Source of the DNA: Vicinamibacteraceae bacterium
GTDB lineage: Bacteria; Planctomycetota; Phycisphaerae; Phycisphaerales; UBA5793
NCBI GenBank assembly: GCA_011525805.1
Contig: WYBR01000091.1
Span: 1 to 38,614, forward strand
Direction of reading: 5' to 3'
Length of the DNA stretch: 38,614 bases
The position numbers and the translations under genes are program-made. The notes under the pieces are model-generated. The model was not told the DNA's origin. It was given only the letters and a program-made list of their open reading frames with translations, and made no database searches. The stretch's first letter is position 1, and every line of letters begins with the position of its first letter. Positions 1 to 6,046 of the stretch are shown here, piece by piece.

Positions 1-1
1 C

Positions 2-208
2 ATCGAGGTGCTCGAGCAGTGCCTGGGCCGCAAGGCCCAAATGCAGATGCTGCCGCTGCAACCGGGAGACGTGCCCGACACCGAGGCCGCCTGCGACGAC
101 CTGGCGCAAGACGTCGGCTACGAGCCCCGAGTGAGCGTGGAGCAGGGCGTGGCCGAGTTCGTGCGCTGGTACCTGCGCTACCACCAGTCCGGCGAGCCCG
201 GAGCCTGA
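2..208 (+). CDS. UDP-glucuronate 4-epimerase-type NAD-dependent epimerase, C-terminal end (partial)
   Basis: The reading frame enters from the left edge and ends at TGA 206-208, so only the last 68 codons are present. The stretch LPLQPGDVPDT, followed by an acidic helix, VGYEP, a V-E-x-GV motif and F-x-R-WY, matches the C-terminal end of UDP-glucuronate/UDP-galacturonate 4-epimerases of the short-chain dehydrogenase superfamily. Those enzymes supply nucleotide sugars for capsule or exopolysaccharide. The NAD-binding Rossmann region and catalytic YxxxK lie outside the window. Its position beside a surface polysaccharide locus fits that role. The exact sugar cannot be decided from the C-terminus alone. 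Confidence 0.8.
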   Translation: MEVLEQCLGRKAQMQMLPLQPGDVPDTEAACDDLAQDVGYEPRVSVEQGVAEFVRWYLRYHQSGEPGA

Positions 209-220
209 GCACGCCGGTGC

Positions 221-340
221 TCCCGCCCGGCGCCCGAGGTGCTGCCCGACCTGGTCGAAGCGTTCCGGAGCACCGGCAGTAGCTGGCAGACGGGGATCAA
301 CGACGCTATGCGAGACTGGCTCGGGCGTCAGCCTGGACGC
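221..340 (+). pseudogene. Remnant of a BrnA-like antitoxin C-terminus
   Basis: Downstream of the epimerase, a short frame reads PEVLPDLVEAFRSTG, then WQTGIN, then A-M-R-DWL. This is the pattern of the C-terminal ribbon-helix-helix region of BrnA/CopG-type antitoxins (D-x-V-V-x-x-FR-x-G-x-x-WQT-x-IN-x-x-LR-x-x). No start codon or N-terminal half is present, and no BrnT toxin is next to it. I read it as a decayed fragment. The frame stays open to about 541, through the palindromic repeat, but that part has no recognisable protein content. Confidence 0.45.
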
Positions 341-404
341 AGAGCGCCACGCGTCGATACGGAGGGCGCCGCAGGGCATTCCGACGCGCCCGTCGAGCGC
401 CTCC

Positions 405-470
405 GCAACCAAATGTTGCGTTTCCGCTCGTGGAACGCCTTCCACGCTCGAAAACGCATCATTTGGTTGC
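405..470 (+). repeat. 66-bp REPIN-like palindromic element, copy 1
   Basis: The element starts GCAACCAAATGTTGCGTTT and ends AAAACGCATCATTTGGTTGC. The outer arms pair with one mismatch around a central CGTGGAA-CGCC-TTCCACG hairpin. It is the same length and orientation as the eight other copies. The roughly 36 bp downstream of it, to about 508, are nearly identical to the sequence following copy 3. Confidence 0.9.
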
Positions 471-628
471 AGGGCAGCCTCGACCCCTCGCGCCAGCATG
501 CTCCATCACCCCCCAAGGCGCGCGCCCGGGTGCACCAGTGACAACATTTCGATGAATCGCCCCAAACAGCCGAATATCTGACAATATTTCGATTCCGCTG
601 ACTCTTTTTCGAGAATCGGAGACGCCCC

Positions 629-2092
629 GTGCCCAAGGTGGGTTACGCATCGCTCGTCGAGACGCTGCGTCTTCGCGTGTCGCCACCTGCCCGGCCGGCC
701 TTTGTCGATACGTCGGTGAACCGCCGGGTAGATACGGCGGATCGCATCCTGTTTCCCACCGGCGTTGCCCTTGCGGACACGCCCCTGGGGCATCTGGAGT
801 TTGCGCTGCGCCACGAGGGCATCGACCTGGCCATCATTGCCAGCGCCCTCCCGGCGATTGGCGCCGCCCCGATCGTCGAGCGGCTGCGCCAGAGCCCCAA
901 TGGAGAATACATCCGGCGAGCGGCGTTTCTCTGGGAGTGGCTGGGCGGGTCTGCGCTCGATGCGGGGGTCAGCGTCGCAGGGTCTTACGTCGATCTGTTC
1001 GATGCCGGGGAATACGTCGTTGCCGATCATTCGCTGCGCGCACCGGCCTGGCGGGTCAACAACAATGCCCTGGGCACGGCATTCTTCTGCCCCACGGTCC
1101 GTCGGTCGGTGTGTCCGGCGCCTGGCTGGCTCGACAGCATGATGGCGCGCGCCGGCGAACTCACCGAAAGCTCCCGGCACTCGGGGCTTTACGATCGCGC
1201 CATCCAGTATCTGTACCTCTCCGAAACCCGGAGCAGCTTCGCCATCGAGCACGAGGCTCCCAGCGCCAGCAAGGAAGAACGCTTCGTCCAGATCCTGCGC
1301 CGCTCGGGTGATGTCTCCGTCATCTCGGAAGACTCGTTGGTGGCCATCCAGAATGCCGTAGTCCGCGACGATTTTTCCAGGGAGGCGAGCTATCGGACGC
1401 GTCAGAACTGGCTCGAAGACCGACTCGGCCGGATAGCCTTCCTGCCGCATCCGGTGCACGGGCTGCGCGAGACGATGGCCGGCTGGGAAGCCTTCGTCAA
1501 CGATCGCGAGCGTGGTATCGATCCACTGGTCAAGGCGGCCTGCGGCGCGTTCGGCTTCGTCCATCTGCACCCGTTCATGGACGGAAACGGGCGTTTGCAC
1601 CGCTTCATGATTCACCACCTGCTGGCGCAAAGCGGCCTGATACCCGGAGGAATGGTCATTCCGGTTTCGGCTGTCATCATGAAGCACATACCGGAGTACC
1701 GGGACGTGCTCGATGCGTTTTCCGCTCCGGTCACGCGCCTCTGGAACTATCGCCGGACCGACGAAGAGCCCGTCATCATCGAAGCGCCCGGCGCAGCGTC
1801 GTACCGCTTCTTCGACGCGAGCCGCGAAGTGGCGTTTCTGGGCCGGATGATCACCGAAGCCGTGGAGCAGGAAATTCCACGCGAACTGGCTTGGCTCACC
1901 GGCTACGACCGGGCTCTGGAACGGATCGAAGCCGCTTTCGACCTGCCCGCACGGGACATCGGCAAGCTGATCCGCATGATCGCGGGCAACAACGGCCAGC
2001 TCGCCAAGGGAAAGCGCAAGCAGTTCGCGTACCTGCCGGACGACGTGCTCGAGGGCATCGAGGCGATGGTTCGGGAATCGTTCGGAGAGTAG
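629..2092 (+). CDS. Fic/DOC domain protein (probable AMP-transferase), class II-like
   Basis: This 487-residue protein carries the Fic signature HPFMDGNGR at residues 314-322, followed by LHRF. In the Fic family the motif His is the catalytic base and the Asp/Glu position binds Mg2+ for transfer of AMP, or another phosphate-linked group, from a nucleotide to a hydroxyl side chain. Residues 202-208 read SSFAIEH, at the position of the N-terminal inhibitory helix motif (S/T)xxxE(G/N) of class II Fic proteins, but with His in place of Gly/Asn. A C-terminal winged-helix-like segment (about 425-480) follows. The GTG start at 629 is preceded by a GGAG about 8 nt upstream. It probably acts in the cytoplasm on an unknown target. 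It stands alone, 420 bp after the epimerase gene, and resembles accessory cargo rather than a polysaccharide gene. Confidence 0.85.
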   Translation: MPKVGYASLVETLRLRVSPPARPAFVDTSVNRRVDTADRILFPTGVALADTPLGHLEFALRHEGIDLAIIASALPAIGAAPIVERLRQSPNGEYIRRAAFLWEWLGGSALDAGVSVAGSYVDLFDAGEYVVADHSLRAPAWRVNNNALGTAFFCPTVRRSVCPAPGWLDSMMARAGELTESSRHSGLYDRAIQYLYLSETRSSFAIEHEAPSASKEERFVQILRRSGDVSVISEDSLVAIQNAVVRDDFSREASYRTRQNWLEDRLGRIAFLPHPVHGLRETMAGWEAFVNDRERGIDPLVKAACGAFGFVHLHPFMDGNGRLHRFMIHHLLAQSGLIPGGMVIPVSAVIMKHIPEYRDVLDAFSAPVTRLWNYRRTDEEPVIIEAPGAASYRFFDASREVAFLGRMITEAVEQEIPRELAWLTGYDRALERIEAAFDLPARDIGKLIRMIAGNNGQLAKGKRKQFAYLPDDVLEGIEAMVRESFGE

Positions 2093-2100
2093 GGAAGCAC

Positions 2101-2135
2101 GCCTGCCGGCAGCAGGCGGCCCGCCGGCAGCAGGC
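2101..2135. repeat. Two adjacent copies of a G+C-rich dyad after fic
   Basis: GCCTGCCGGCAGCAGGC (2101-2117) is a hairpin with a 6-bp stem. It is followed by a related GCCCGCCGGCAGCAGGC (2119-2135). It lies just after the fic stop and could act as a transcript end, but there is no T-run. A related CTGCCGGCAACAGGC lies at about 33416, ahead of copy 6 of the 66-bp repeat. Confidence 0.4.
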
Positions 2136-2165
2136 ATGCCGGGCACAGACCCGCAACCCCGACCC

Positions 2166-2231
2166 GCAACCGTTTGTTGCGTCTCCGCTCGTGAAACACA
2201 TTCCACGCACGAAAACGCAACATTTGGTTGC
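2166..2231 (+). repeat. 66-bp REPIN-like palindromic element, copy 2
   Basis: It starts GCAACCGTTTGTTGCGTC and ends AAAACGCAACATTTGGTTGC. The right half can form its own GCAAC-ATTTG-GTTGC hairpin. The central palindrome is degraded (CGTGAAA...TTCCACG). It lies between fic and the Phd/PIN module. Confidence 0.9.
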
Positions 2232-2283
2232 GGGGCGGCCATCAGCGGTACCGACCGATGGTGACCTGCACAGAAATGTGGGC

Positions 2284-2312
2284 TGGACACGACGCCAAGC
2301 CTAAACCATAAT
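2284..2312 (+). promoter_or_regulatory. Probable sigma70-type promoter of the Phd/PIN module
   Basis: TGGACA (2284-2289) and CATAAT (2307-2312) are separated by exactly 17 bp. They lie 24-34 bp upstream of the antitoxin start and just ahead of an operator-like dyad. This is read from the sequence only. Confidence 0.5.
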
Positions 2313-2330
2313 GACCCTATCAATCGATAT

Positions 2331-2351
2331 GACCATATGTATCATATGATC
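2331..2351. promoter_or_regulatory. Operator-like inverted repeat overlapping the antitoxin start
   Basis: GACCATATG-TAT-CATATGATC has 9-bp arms with one mismatch and a 3-bp spacer. It covers both candidate ATG codons (2337 and 2346). Phd/YefM antitoxins normally repress their own promoter by binding such palindromes, so autoregulation is the likely function. Confidence 0.6.
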
Positions 2352-2618
2352 ACCGAAGTCAACGCCGTGAACTTCCGGCAGAACCTGGGCGAAATGTTGA
2401 ACCAGGTGCAGTACCGCAACGACAGCATCGTCATCAACAAGGACGGCAAGCCGGTCGCGGCCCTGGTCGATGCCGAGCTGTTCGCCCGTATCCGCCGCAT
2501 GCGCGACCGCTTCGACGCGCTCAGCGCCCGCATTGCCGAGGCGTACGCCGATGTGCCGCTCGATGAAGGTCTGACCGAAATCGACGCGGCGGTGGCGGCG
2601 GAGCGAAAGCAGCGCTGA
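2337..2618 (+). CDS. Phd/YefM-family antitoxin
   Basis: This 93-residue protein has the Phd/YefM DNA-binding N-terminus (ITEVNAVNFRQNLGEMLNQV, then the strand SIVINKDGKPVAALV) and a charged C-terminal tail that would embrace the toxin. It probably neutralises the PIN ribonuclease encoded next to it and represses the operon. The start could be ATG 2337 or ATG 2346. The latter gives MITEVNAV, the more typical N-terminus for the family. Its stop TGA overlaps the toxin ATG by one base (TGATG), which implies translational coupling. Confidence 0.85.
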   Translation: MYHMITEVNAVNFRQNLGEMLNQVQYRNDSIVINKDGKPVAALVDAELFARIRRMRDRFDALSARIAEAYADVPLDEGLTEIDAAVAAERKQR

Positions 2619-3031
2619 TGCCGCGACTGCGCGTCGTGCTCGATACCAACGTGCTGGTGTCGGGCCTGGCCTATCCGGGCAGCGTGCCGGGGTGCATCGT
2701 CACCGCATGGCGTCAGGGCAGCCTGGACGTGGTGCTGTCGCGCTACATCCTGGACGAGATGATCAGAGTGCTGCCGCGTCTGCCCAGAATCCGGATGACG
2801 CCGGCGGAAATCCGCGACCTGGCCGACAGTTTCATGTTCCTGGCTGATGTCGTCGAGCCAGAAGGCGAGCAGGACGCGAATCTGCGCGACCCGGCCGATC
2901 AGCCGGTGTTGCTCACGCTGTCGGCTGCGAAGGCCGATTACCTGATTACCGGCGACAGGGAGTTGCTGGCGTTGGCGAAGCAGTACCCCGTCGTTACGCC
3001 CACAGAATTCTGGGCGCGACACGGAGGTTGA
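2618..3031 (+). CDS. PIN-domain toxin (putative ribonuclease, COG1569-like)
   Basis: This 137-residue protein has the PIN fold signature. LDTNVLVSGL places the first acidic metal ligand at Asp9, there is an internal acidic helix (YILDEMIRVL), and the late motif DPADQPVL...YLITGDREL supplies the remaining acidic residues. PIN toxins are Mg2+/Mn2+-dependent ribonucleases that cut tRNA, rRNA or mRNA. The substrate here cannot be told. It directly follows its Phd-type antitoxin with a one-base overlap, a normal type II toxin-antitoxin order. Confidence 0.85.
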   Translation: MPRLRVVLDTNVLVSGLAYPGSVPGCIVTAWRQGSLDVVLSRYILDEMIRVLPRLPRIRMTPAEIRDLADSFMFLADVVEPEGEQDANLRDPADQPVLLTLSAAKADYLITGDRELLALAKQYPVVTPTEFWARHGG

Positions 3032-3096
3032 AACCAACCTTCCAGGGCGCCACGCCGCGCAATGGCCGGTCGCCGCAGAAATCAGCCGTCATACCC

Positions 3097-3162
3097 GCAA
3101 CCAGATGTTGCGTTTCCGCTCGCGGAACGCCTTCCACGCCCGAAAACGCATCATTCGGTCGC
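3097..3162 (+). repeat. 66-bp REPIN-like palindromic element, copy 3
   Basis: It starts GCAACCAGATGTTGCGTTT and ends AAAACGCATCATTCGGTCGC, with central CGCGGAA-CGCC-TTCCACG. The downstream flank to about 3200 (starting AGGGCAGCCTCGACCCCTCG) is almost the same as that of copy 1. This suggests a duplication longer than the 66-bp unit. Confidence 0.9.
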
Positions 3163-3249
3163 AGGGCAGCCTCGACCCCTCGCGCCGGTATGCTCCGCTG
3201 GTGGGGATAGGGTGAGGCGGGCCGTTGCTGCCAGCCGCCCCGCGCACGA

Positions 3250-3393
3250 TCACTTCCCTTTCTTCGGCTTGATCGTCTCGACGACAGTCGTTGCCGGGCG
3301 GCGCTGCGCCTCCTTCACGGGGACGAACCGCCCCGTCTTTGCGTCACGGCCGATTTTGACTCCGGCGGGCGCGCTGTTCTTGCCCTTACTCAT
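3250..3393 (-). CDS. Small basic protein (47 aa), divergent to the ImmA/PIN module
   Basis: On the minus strand, an ATG at 3393 with AGGAG a few bases upstream opens a 47-residue frame ending at TGA (3250-3252). It contains VKIGRDAKTGRFVPVKEAQ and ends VVETIKPKKGK. The pattern R-D-x-x-TGRFV...P-x-TTV-x-ETIK is one I recall from short uncharacterised proteins near toxin-antitoxin-like genes, but I cannot name a function. It is transcribed divergently from the XRE-ImmA/IrrE gene across an A+T-rich 96-bp gap, so the two may share regulation. Confidence 0.65.
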   Translation of the reverse strand: MSKGKNSAPAGVKIGRDAKTGRFVPVKEAQRRPATTVVETIKPKKGK

Positions 3394-3412
3394 GCCGATC
3401 TCCTGGAGATGG

Positions 3413-3441
3413 TTGACTAAAGAAGGAAATCAGTTTACAAA
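3413..3441 (+). promoter_or_regulatory. Possible promoter of the XRE-ImmA/PIN module
   Basis: TTGACT (3413-3418) and TACAAA (3436-3441) are 17 bp apart in an unusually A+T-rich gap between divergent genes. The call rests on the sequence alone. Confidence 0.35.
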
Positions 3442-3489
3442 AAATATGGAAATCATAAAACGACAACTGCAGATGAGCAGGAGTACGGC

Positions 3490-4590
3490 ATGCTGGCGGA
3501 TCGCCTGAAACTGGCACGTCGGAAGGCAGGGCTGTCTCTCCGAGGTCTTTCCGACGCGATGGACGGCTTCGTTACGGCGCAGGCTATCGGCAAGTACGAG
3601 CGCGGCGAGAGCATTCCAAGCTCCGGCGTACTGATGGCGCTTGCGAAGGCGCTCGATGTTTCGCTGACGTACCTTCTCGACACCCAGCACGTTTCGCTTG
3701 CGGGTGTGGAGTTTCGGACGAAGGCGAACACGACCGCACGAGACCGCGCCAACGTGGAGACGGAGGTGCTGGAGTGGGTCGAGCGTTACCTGCAGATCGA
3801 GGCAATTCTCGAACTCGACAGCGCCCGGTGGCATTCGCCGCTTACGGGAATGCGCAAGCTGAAGAGCATTGCCGAGGCTGAAACGCTCGCCGACGAGGTT
3901 CGCGCGGCCTGGCAACTCGGGATCGATCCGATTCCGAACATGACCGAACTGCTCGAGGAGAAAGGTCTCAAGGTCCTCACGGTCACGCTGCCCGAGCGCG
4001 TCTCGGGTTTCACCTGCCTCGTGCAGCGCCCGAACGGCCAGGCGCCCCTGCCGGTGATCGTGGTCAACGATCGGTACAGCCTGGAGCGGCGGCGGCTGAC
4101 GCTCGCTCATGAGTTGGCGCACCGACTCATCGACACGGACAGTCTCGACGACAAGGATGAAGAGAAGGCCGCGAACCGGTTCGCCGGTGCCTTCCTGATG
4201 ACTGCCGAGCACTTGCTCGACGAGATCGGAAAGCGTCGTAACGCGCTTGGCTACGCGGAAATCATCAACCTCAAGCGGCTATACCGGGTCAGCGGCGCTG
4301 CGCTGCTTATGCGGTTGCGTCAGCTCGACGTGATTTCCGAGTCAACGCTGATCTACGCATACCAGACCGTGGCCAGAGGGTGGCGCACGAAGGAGCCAGA
4401 ACCGCTAGAGGGCCCGGAAGAGTCGGGTCAGCGTGAGCGTGCGCTGCGTTTTGAACGCCTTTGCTACCGCGCGCTCGCCGAGGGCCTGATCTCGCTGAGT
4501 AAGGCGGCTGAGCTATTGCGCATACCGCTGGCAGAGGTCGAAAGGGGCCTCAAGGGGCCGCGCCTGCATGATGCAGATCGTCGTCAGTGA
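3490..4590 (+). CDS. XRE-family HTH / ImmA-IrrE metallopeptidase fusion
   Basis: This 366-residue protein begins with a Cro/C1-type helix-turn-helix (residues about 3-60, with QAIGKYERGESIPS as the recognition region). An ImmA/IrrE Zn-peptidase domain contains HELAH at residues 207-211 plus a downstream DEEKAANRFAGAFLM that supplies the third zinc ligand. A C-terminal part (about 300-366) includes a second HTH-like segment (SLSKAAELLRIPLAEV). In this family the protease usually cleaves a repressor or partner to switch genes on. AGCAGGAG lies 8 nt before the ATG. It overlaps the next gene by 23 bp, so the two are a unit like a toxin-antitoxin pair in which the antitoxin is also a protease. Confidence 0.85.
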   Translation: MLADRLKLARRKAGLSLRGLSDAMDGFVTAQAIGKYERGESIPSSGVLMALAKALDVSLTYLLDTQHVSLAGVEFRTKANTTARDRANVETEVLEWVERYLQIEAILELDSARWHSPLTGMRKLKSIAEAETLADEVRAAWQLGIDPIPNMTELLEEKGLKVLTVTLPERVSGFTCLVQRPNGQAPLPVIVVNDRYSLERRRLTLAHELAHRLIDTDSLDDKDEEKAANRFAGAFLMTAEHLLDEIGKRRNALGYAEIINLKRLYRVSGAALLMRLRQLDVISESTLIYAYQTVARGWRTKEPEPLEGPEESGQRERALRFERLCYRALAEGLISLSKAAELLRIPLAEVERGLKGPRLHDADRRQ

Positions 4591-5080
4591 CAGTAGCTGT
4601 CTCATCGATCTGCGCAAGGCTTCGCTTCTCGAAGCCTTTGTCCGGTTACCGTACGAGCTTCTGATCCCCAACACGCTGTTCGACGACGAACTGATCAAGT
4701 TCACGCCAGCGCAGAAGCGGGCGCTTGTGCGGGGTGGCTTGCAGGTGATCGACCTGCCGGGAGACGCGGTCTTGCGAGCAGCCGATGTAGCCCGTCAGCT
4801 CCCGCGCCTTTCAGTGAGTGACGGTTTCGCGTTTTCGCTTGCAGAGCGGAATATCGGCTCCATCCTCCTGACCGGCGACGGCGCGTTGCGCAGTTTCGCA
4901 GCCTCTCGCGGAATCGATGTTCGCGGGGTGCTCTGGGTGATTGATGAGTTGTACATCCATCAGATCGTTCCGGCGCCGATCCTCGTCGATGCGATCGCAC
5001 TGTTTCTTGCCGACGATACGGTTCGACTCCCGGCACGGGAACTTGCGGCTTATCTGCGGCGGTATCAGTCGCGCAGGTAG
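4568..5080 (+). CDS. PIN-like domain protein, partner of the ImmA/IrrE gene
   Basis: This 170-residue protein starts with IVVSDSSCLIDL, the first acidic motif of PIN nucleases. The distal motif LSVSDGFAFSLAERN...ILLTGDGALRSFA matches the D/G-D pattern of the PIN active site (DUF3368-like). It is probably an RNase, active in the cytoplasm and held in check by the upstream XRE-ImmA protein. The start may be ATG 4568 or ATG 4571; both lie inside the upstream gene. Expression is therefore coupled to it. Confidence 0.75.
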   Translation: MMQIVVSDSSCLIDLRKASLLEAFVRLPYELLIPNTLFDDELIKFTPAQKRALVRGGLQVIDLPGDAVLRAADVARQLPRLSVSDGFAFSLAERNIGSILLTGDGALRSFAASRGIDVRGVLWVIDELYIHQIVPAPILVDAIALFLADDTVRLPARELAAYLRRYQSRR

Positions 5081-5161
5081 GGGGCGGCACCCGACGATTT
5101 TTGAGGGTCGAGTGCAAATTTCGTCCGCCGCTGACACCCACCGGCCCCGGTAACCACCCCC

Positions 5162-5227
5162 GCAACCAAGTGTTGCGTTTCCGCCCGTAGAACCCCTTCC
5201 ACGCTCGAAAACGCAACATTTGGTTGC
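5162..5227 (+). repeat. 66-bp REPIN-like palindromic element, copy 4
   Basis: It starts GCAACCAAGTGTTGCGTTT and ends AAAACGCAACATTTGGTTGC. The outer arms pair almost fully and each half can also form its own small hairpin. The centre is degraded (CGTAGAACCCCTTCCACG). Confidence 0.9.
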
Positions 5228-5257
5228 GGCCCGGCGACCCAGCGGCCCGGCGACCCA
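5226..5257 (+). repeat. Two tandem copies of a 16-bp unit
   Basis: GCGGCCCGGCGACCCA occurs twice head to tail and is followed by a decayed half copy. It abuts copy 4 of the palindromic element. The 5081-5568 stretch otherwise holds the dyad at 5323-5369, a 37-codon frame at 5351-5464 of unlikely value, and a small TTCGCCC-GAGC-GGGCGAA hairpin at 5465-5482. Confidence 0.7.
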
Positions 5258-5322
5258 GCCACCCAGCCGCCCGCCACCCCCGCACCCAGTCGGCATATCC
5301 GCAACGCTCCACCCCCTCCCCA

Positions 5323-5369
5323 GTTCACCTCCTGAACACATGCTGCTAGCATGAGTTCAATGGGTGAAC
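5323..5369. promoter_or_regulatory. 47-bp symmetric dyad upstream of the polysaccharide operon
   Basis: Three blocks pair symmetrically about position 5346: GTTCACC/GGTGAAC (5323-5329 with 5363-5369), TGAAC/GTTCA (5333-5337 with 5355-5359) and CATGCT/AGCATG (5339-5344 with 5348-5353). That is 18 of 22 possible pairs. No T-run follows, so an operator is more likely than a terminator. It lies 200 bp before the MarR-type regulator gene and could be its binding site or that of another regulator. Confidence 0.6.
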
Positions 5370-5568
5370 GTGCATCCGCCGGCTCGCGATCCGTGAGCAC
5401 GGCACCCGGTCCCGACGCGCGCGTGAGCGTGCGCCGGGAGCAGCCCGAGCCGCTTCCGGCCTGATTCGCCCGAGCGGGCGAAGCCGCCGGCTTCGCCACA
5501 CGAACCAGGGTCGGAAGCCACCGCCGCGTGCGGCCTCGAACGAGGCGCGCACTGCGGTAGCCATTCCG

Positions 5569-5913
5569 ATGAACGAACGACCCGACCCCGAACCCGCGCA
5601 GGAGGAGACGCTCTTCCACGTGCTGCGCACGCTCGAAGCCAACCCGCGCACCAGCCAGCGCGAGCTGGCCGACTCGATGGGCATGAGCCTGGGCAAGGCG
5701 AACTACTGCCTGAAGGCTCTGTTGGACAAGGGGCTGATCAAGATGCAGAACTTCAGGAACAGCCGCAACAAGCTGGCGTATGCGTACCTGCTCACGCCGG
5801 CGGGCGTCGCGGCGAAGACGAGCCTCACGGCGCGGTTCCTGAAGCGGAAGATGGCCGAGTACGAGGCGTTGAGGGTGGAGATCGAGGAGTTGAGGCGGGA
5901 GGTGGGGGAGTGA
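5569..5913 (+). CDS. MarR-type EPS-associated transcriptional regulator
   Basis: This 114-residue protein has a winged helix-turn-helix (about 15-75: [20 protein letters not shown], then [19 protein letters not shown]) and a C-terminal coiled-coil-like helix ([17 protein letters not shown]). The sequence matches the small MarR-like regulators found at the head of exopolysaccharide loci in proteobacteria (TIGR04176 type). It is the first gene of the polysaccharide operon, so it probably controls expression of the cluster. The dyad at 5323-5369 is a candidate operator. Confidence 0.85.
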   Translation: MNERPDPEPAQEETLFHVLRTLEANPRTSQRELADSMGMSLGKANYCLKALLDKGLIKMQNFRNSRNKLAYAYLLTPAGVAAKTSLTARFLKRKMAEYEALRVEIEELRREVGE

Positions 5914-5929
5914 CGCTTGCATTCCGAGG

Positions 5930-6007
5930 CTGGCAGTGGTCTACACGAAGCCGCGTCACGAGCAGAATCCGCTGCTGCGACGTCTTCGGACCGTCTCGAC
6001 GTCTTGA
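5930..6007 (+). pseudogene. N-terminal remnant of a NusG/RfaH-like elongation factor
   Basis: The frame reads LAVVYTKPRHEQNPLLRRL and then stops at TGA 6005-6007. The motif (W)xxVYTKPRxE-x at the N-terminus is characteristic of NusG paralogues such as RfaH that load on RNA polymerase in polysaccharide operons. Only about 25 codons remain, with no proper start codon, so it is a fossil. Many EPS loci have such a gene immediately after the MarR-type regulator, which supports the reading. Confidence 0.5.
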
Positions 6008-6046
6008 CCGCGCGCTTACACCTCGCCTCTCTTTTGGAGGAGCGCA

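Noticed and set aside
405-470. Rho-independent terminators formed by the palindromes
   Set aside because: No T-run follows any copy, and the strict 66-bp length with conserved internal structure fits a mobile repeat better, although they could still slow transcription.
506-2323. A long open frame (605 codons) on the minus strand opposite fic
   Set aside because: It is antisense to the well-supported Fic gene and encodes no recognisable domain; high GC keeps such frames open by chance.
5351-5464. Small 37-codon gene starting in the dyad
   Set aside because: No ribosome binding site, no family, and its composition is that of non-coding GC-rich sequence.
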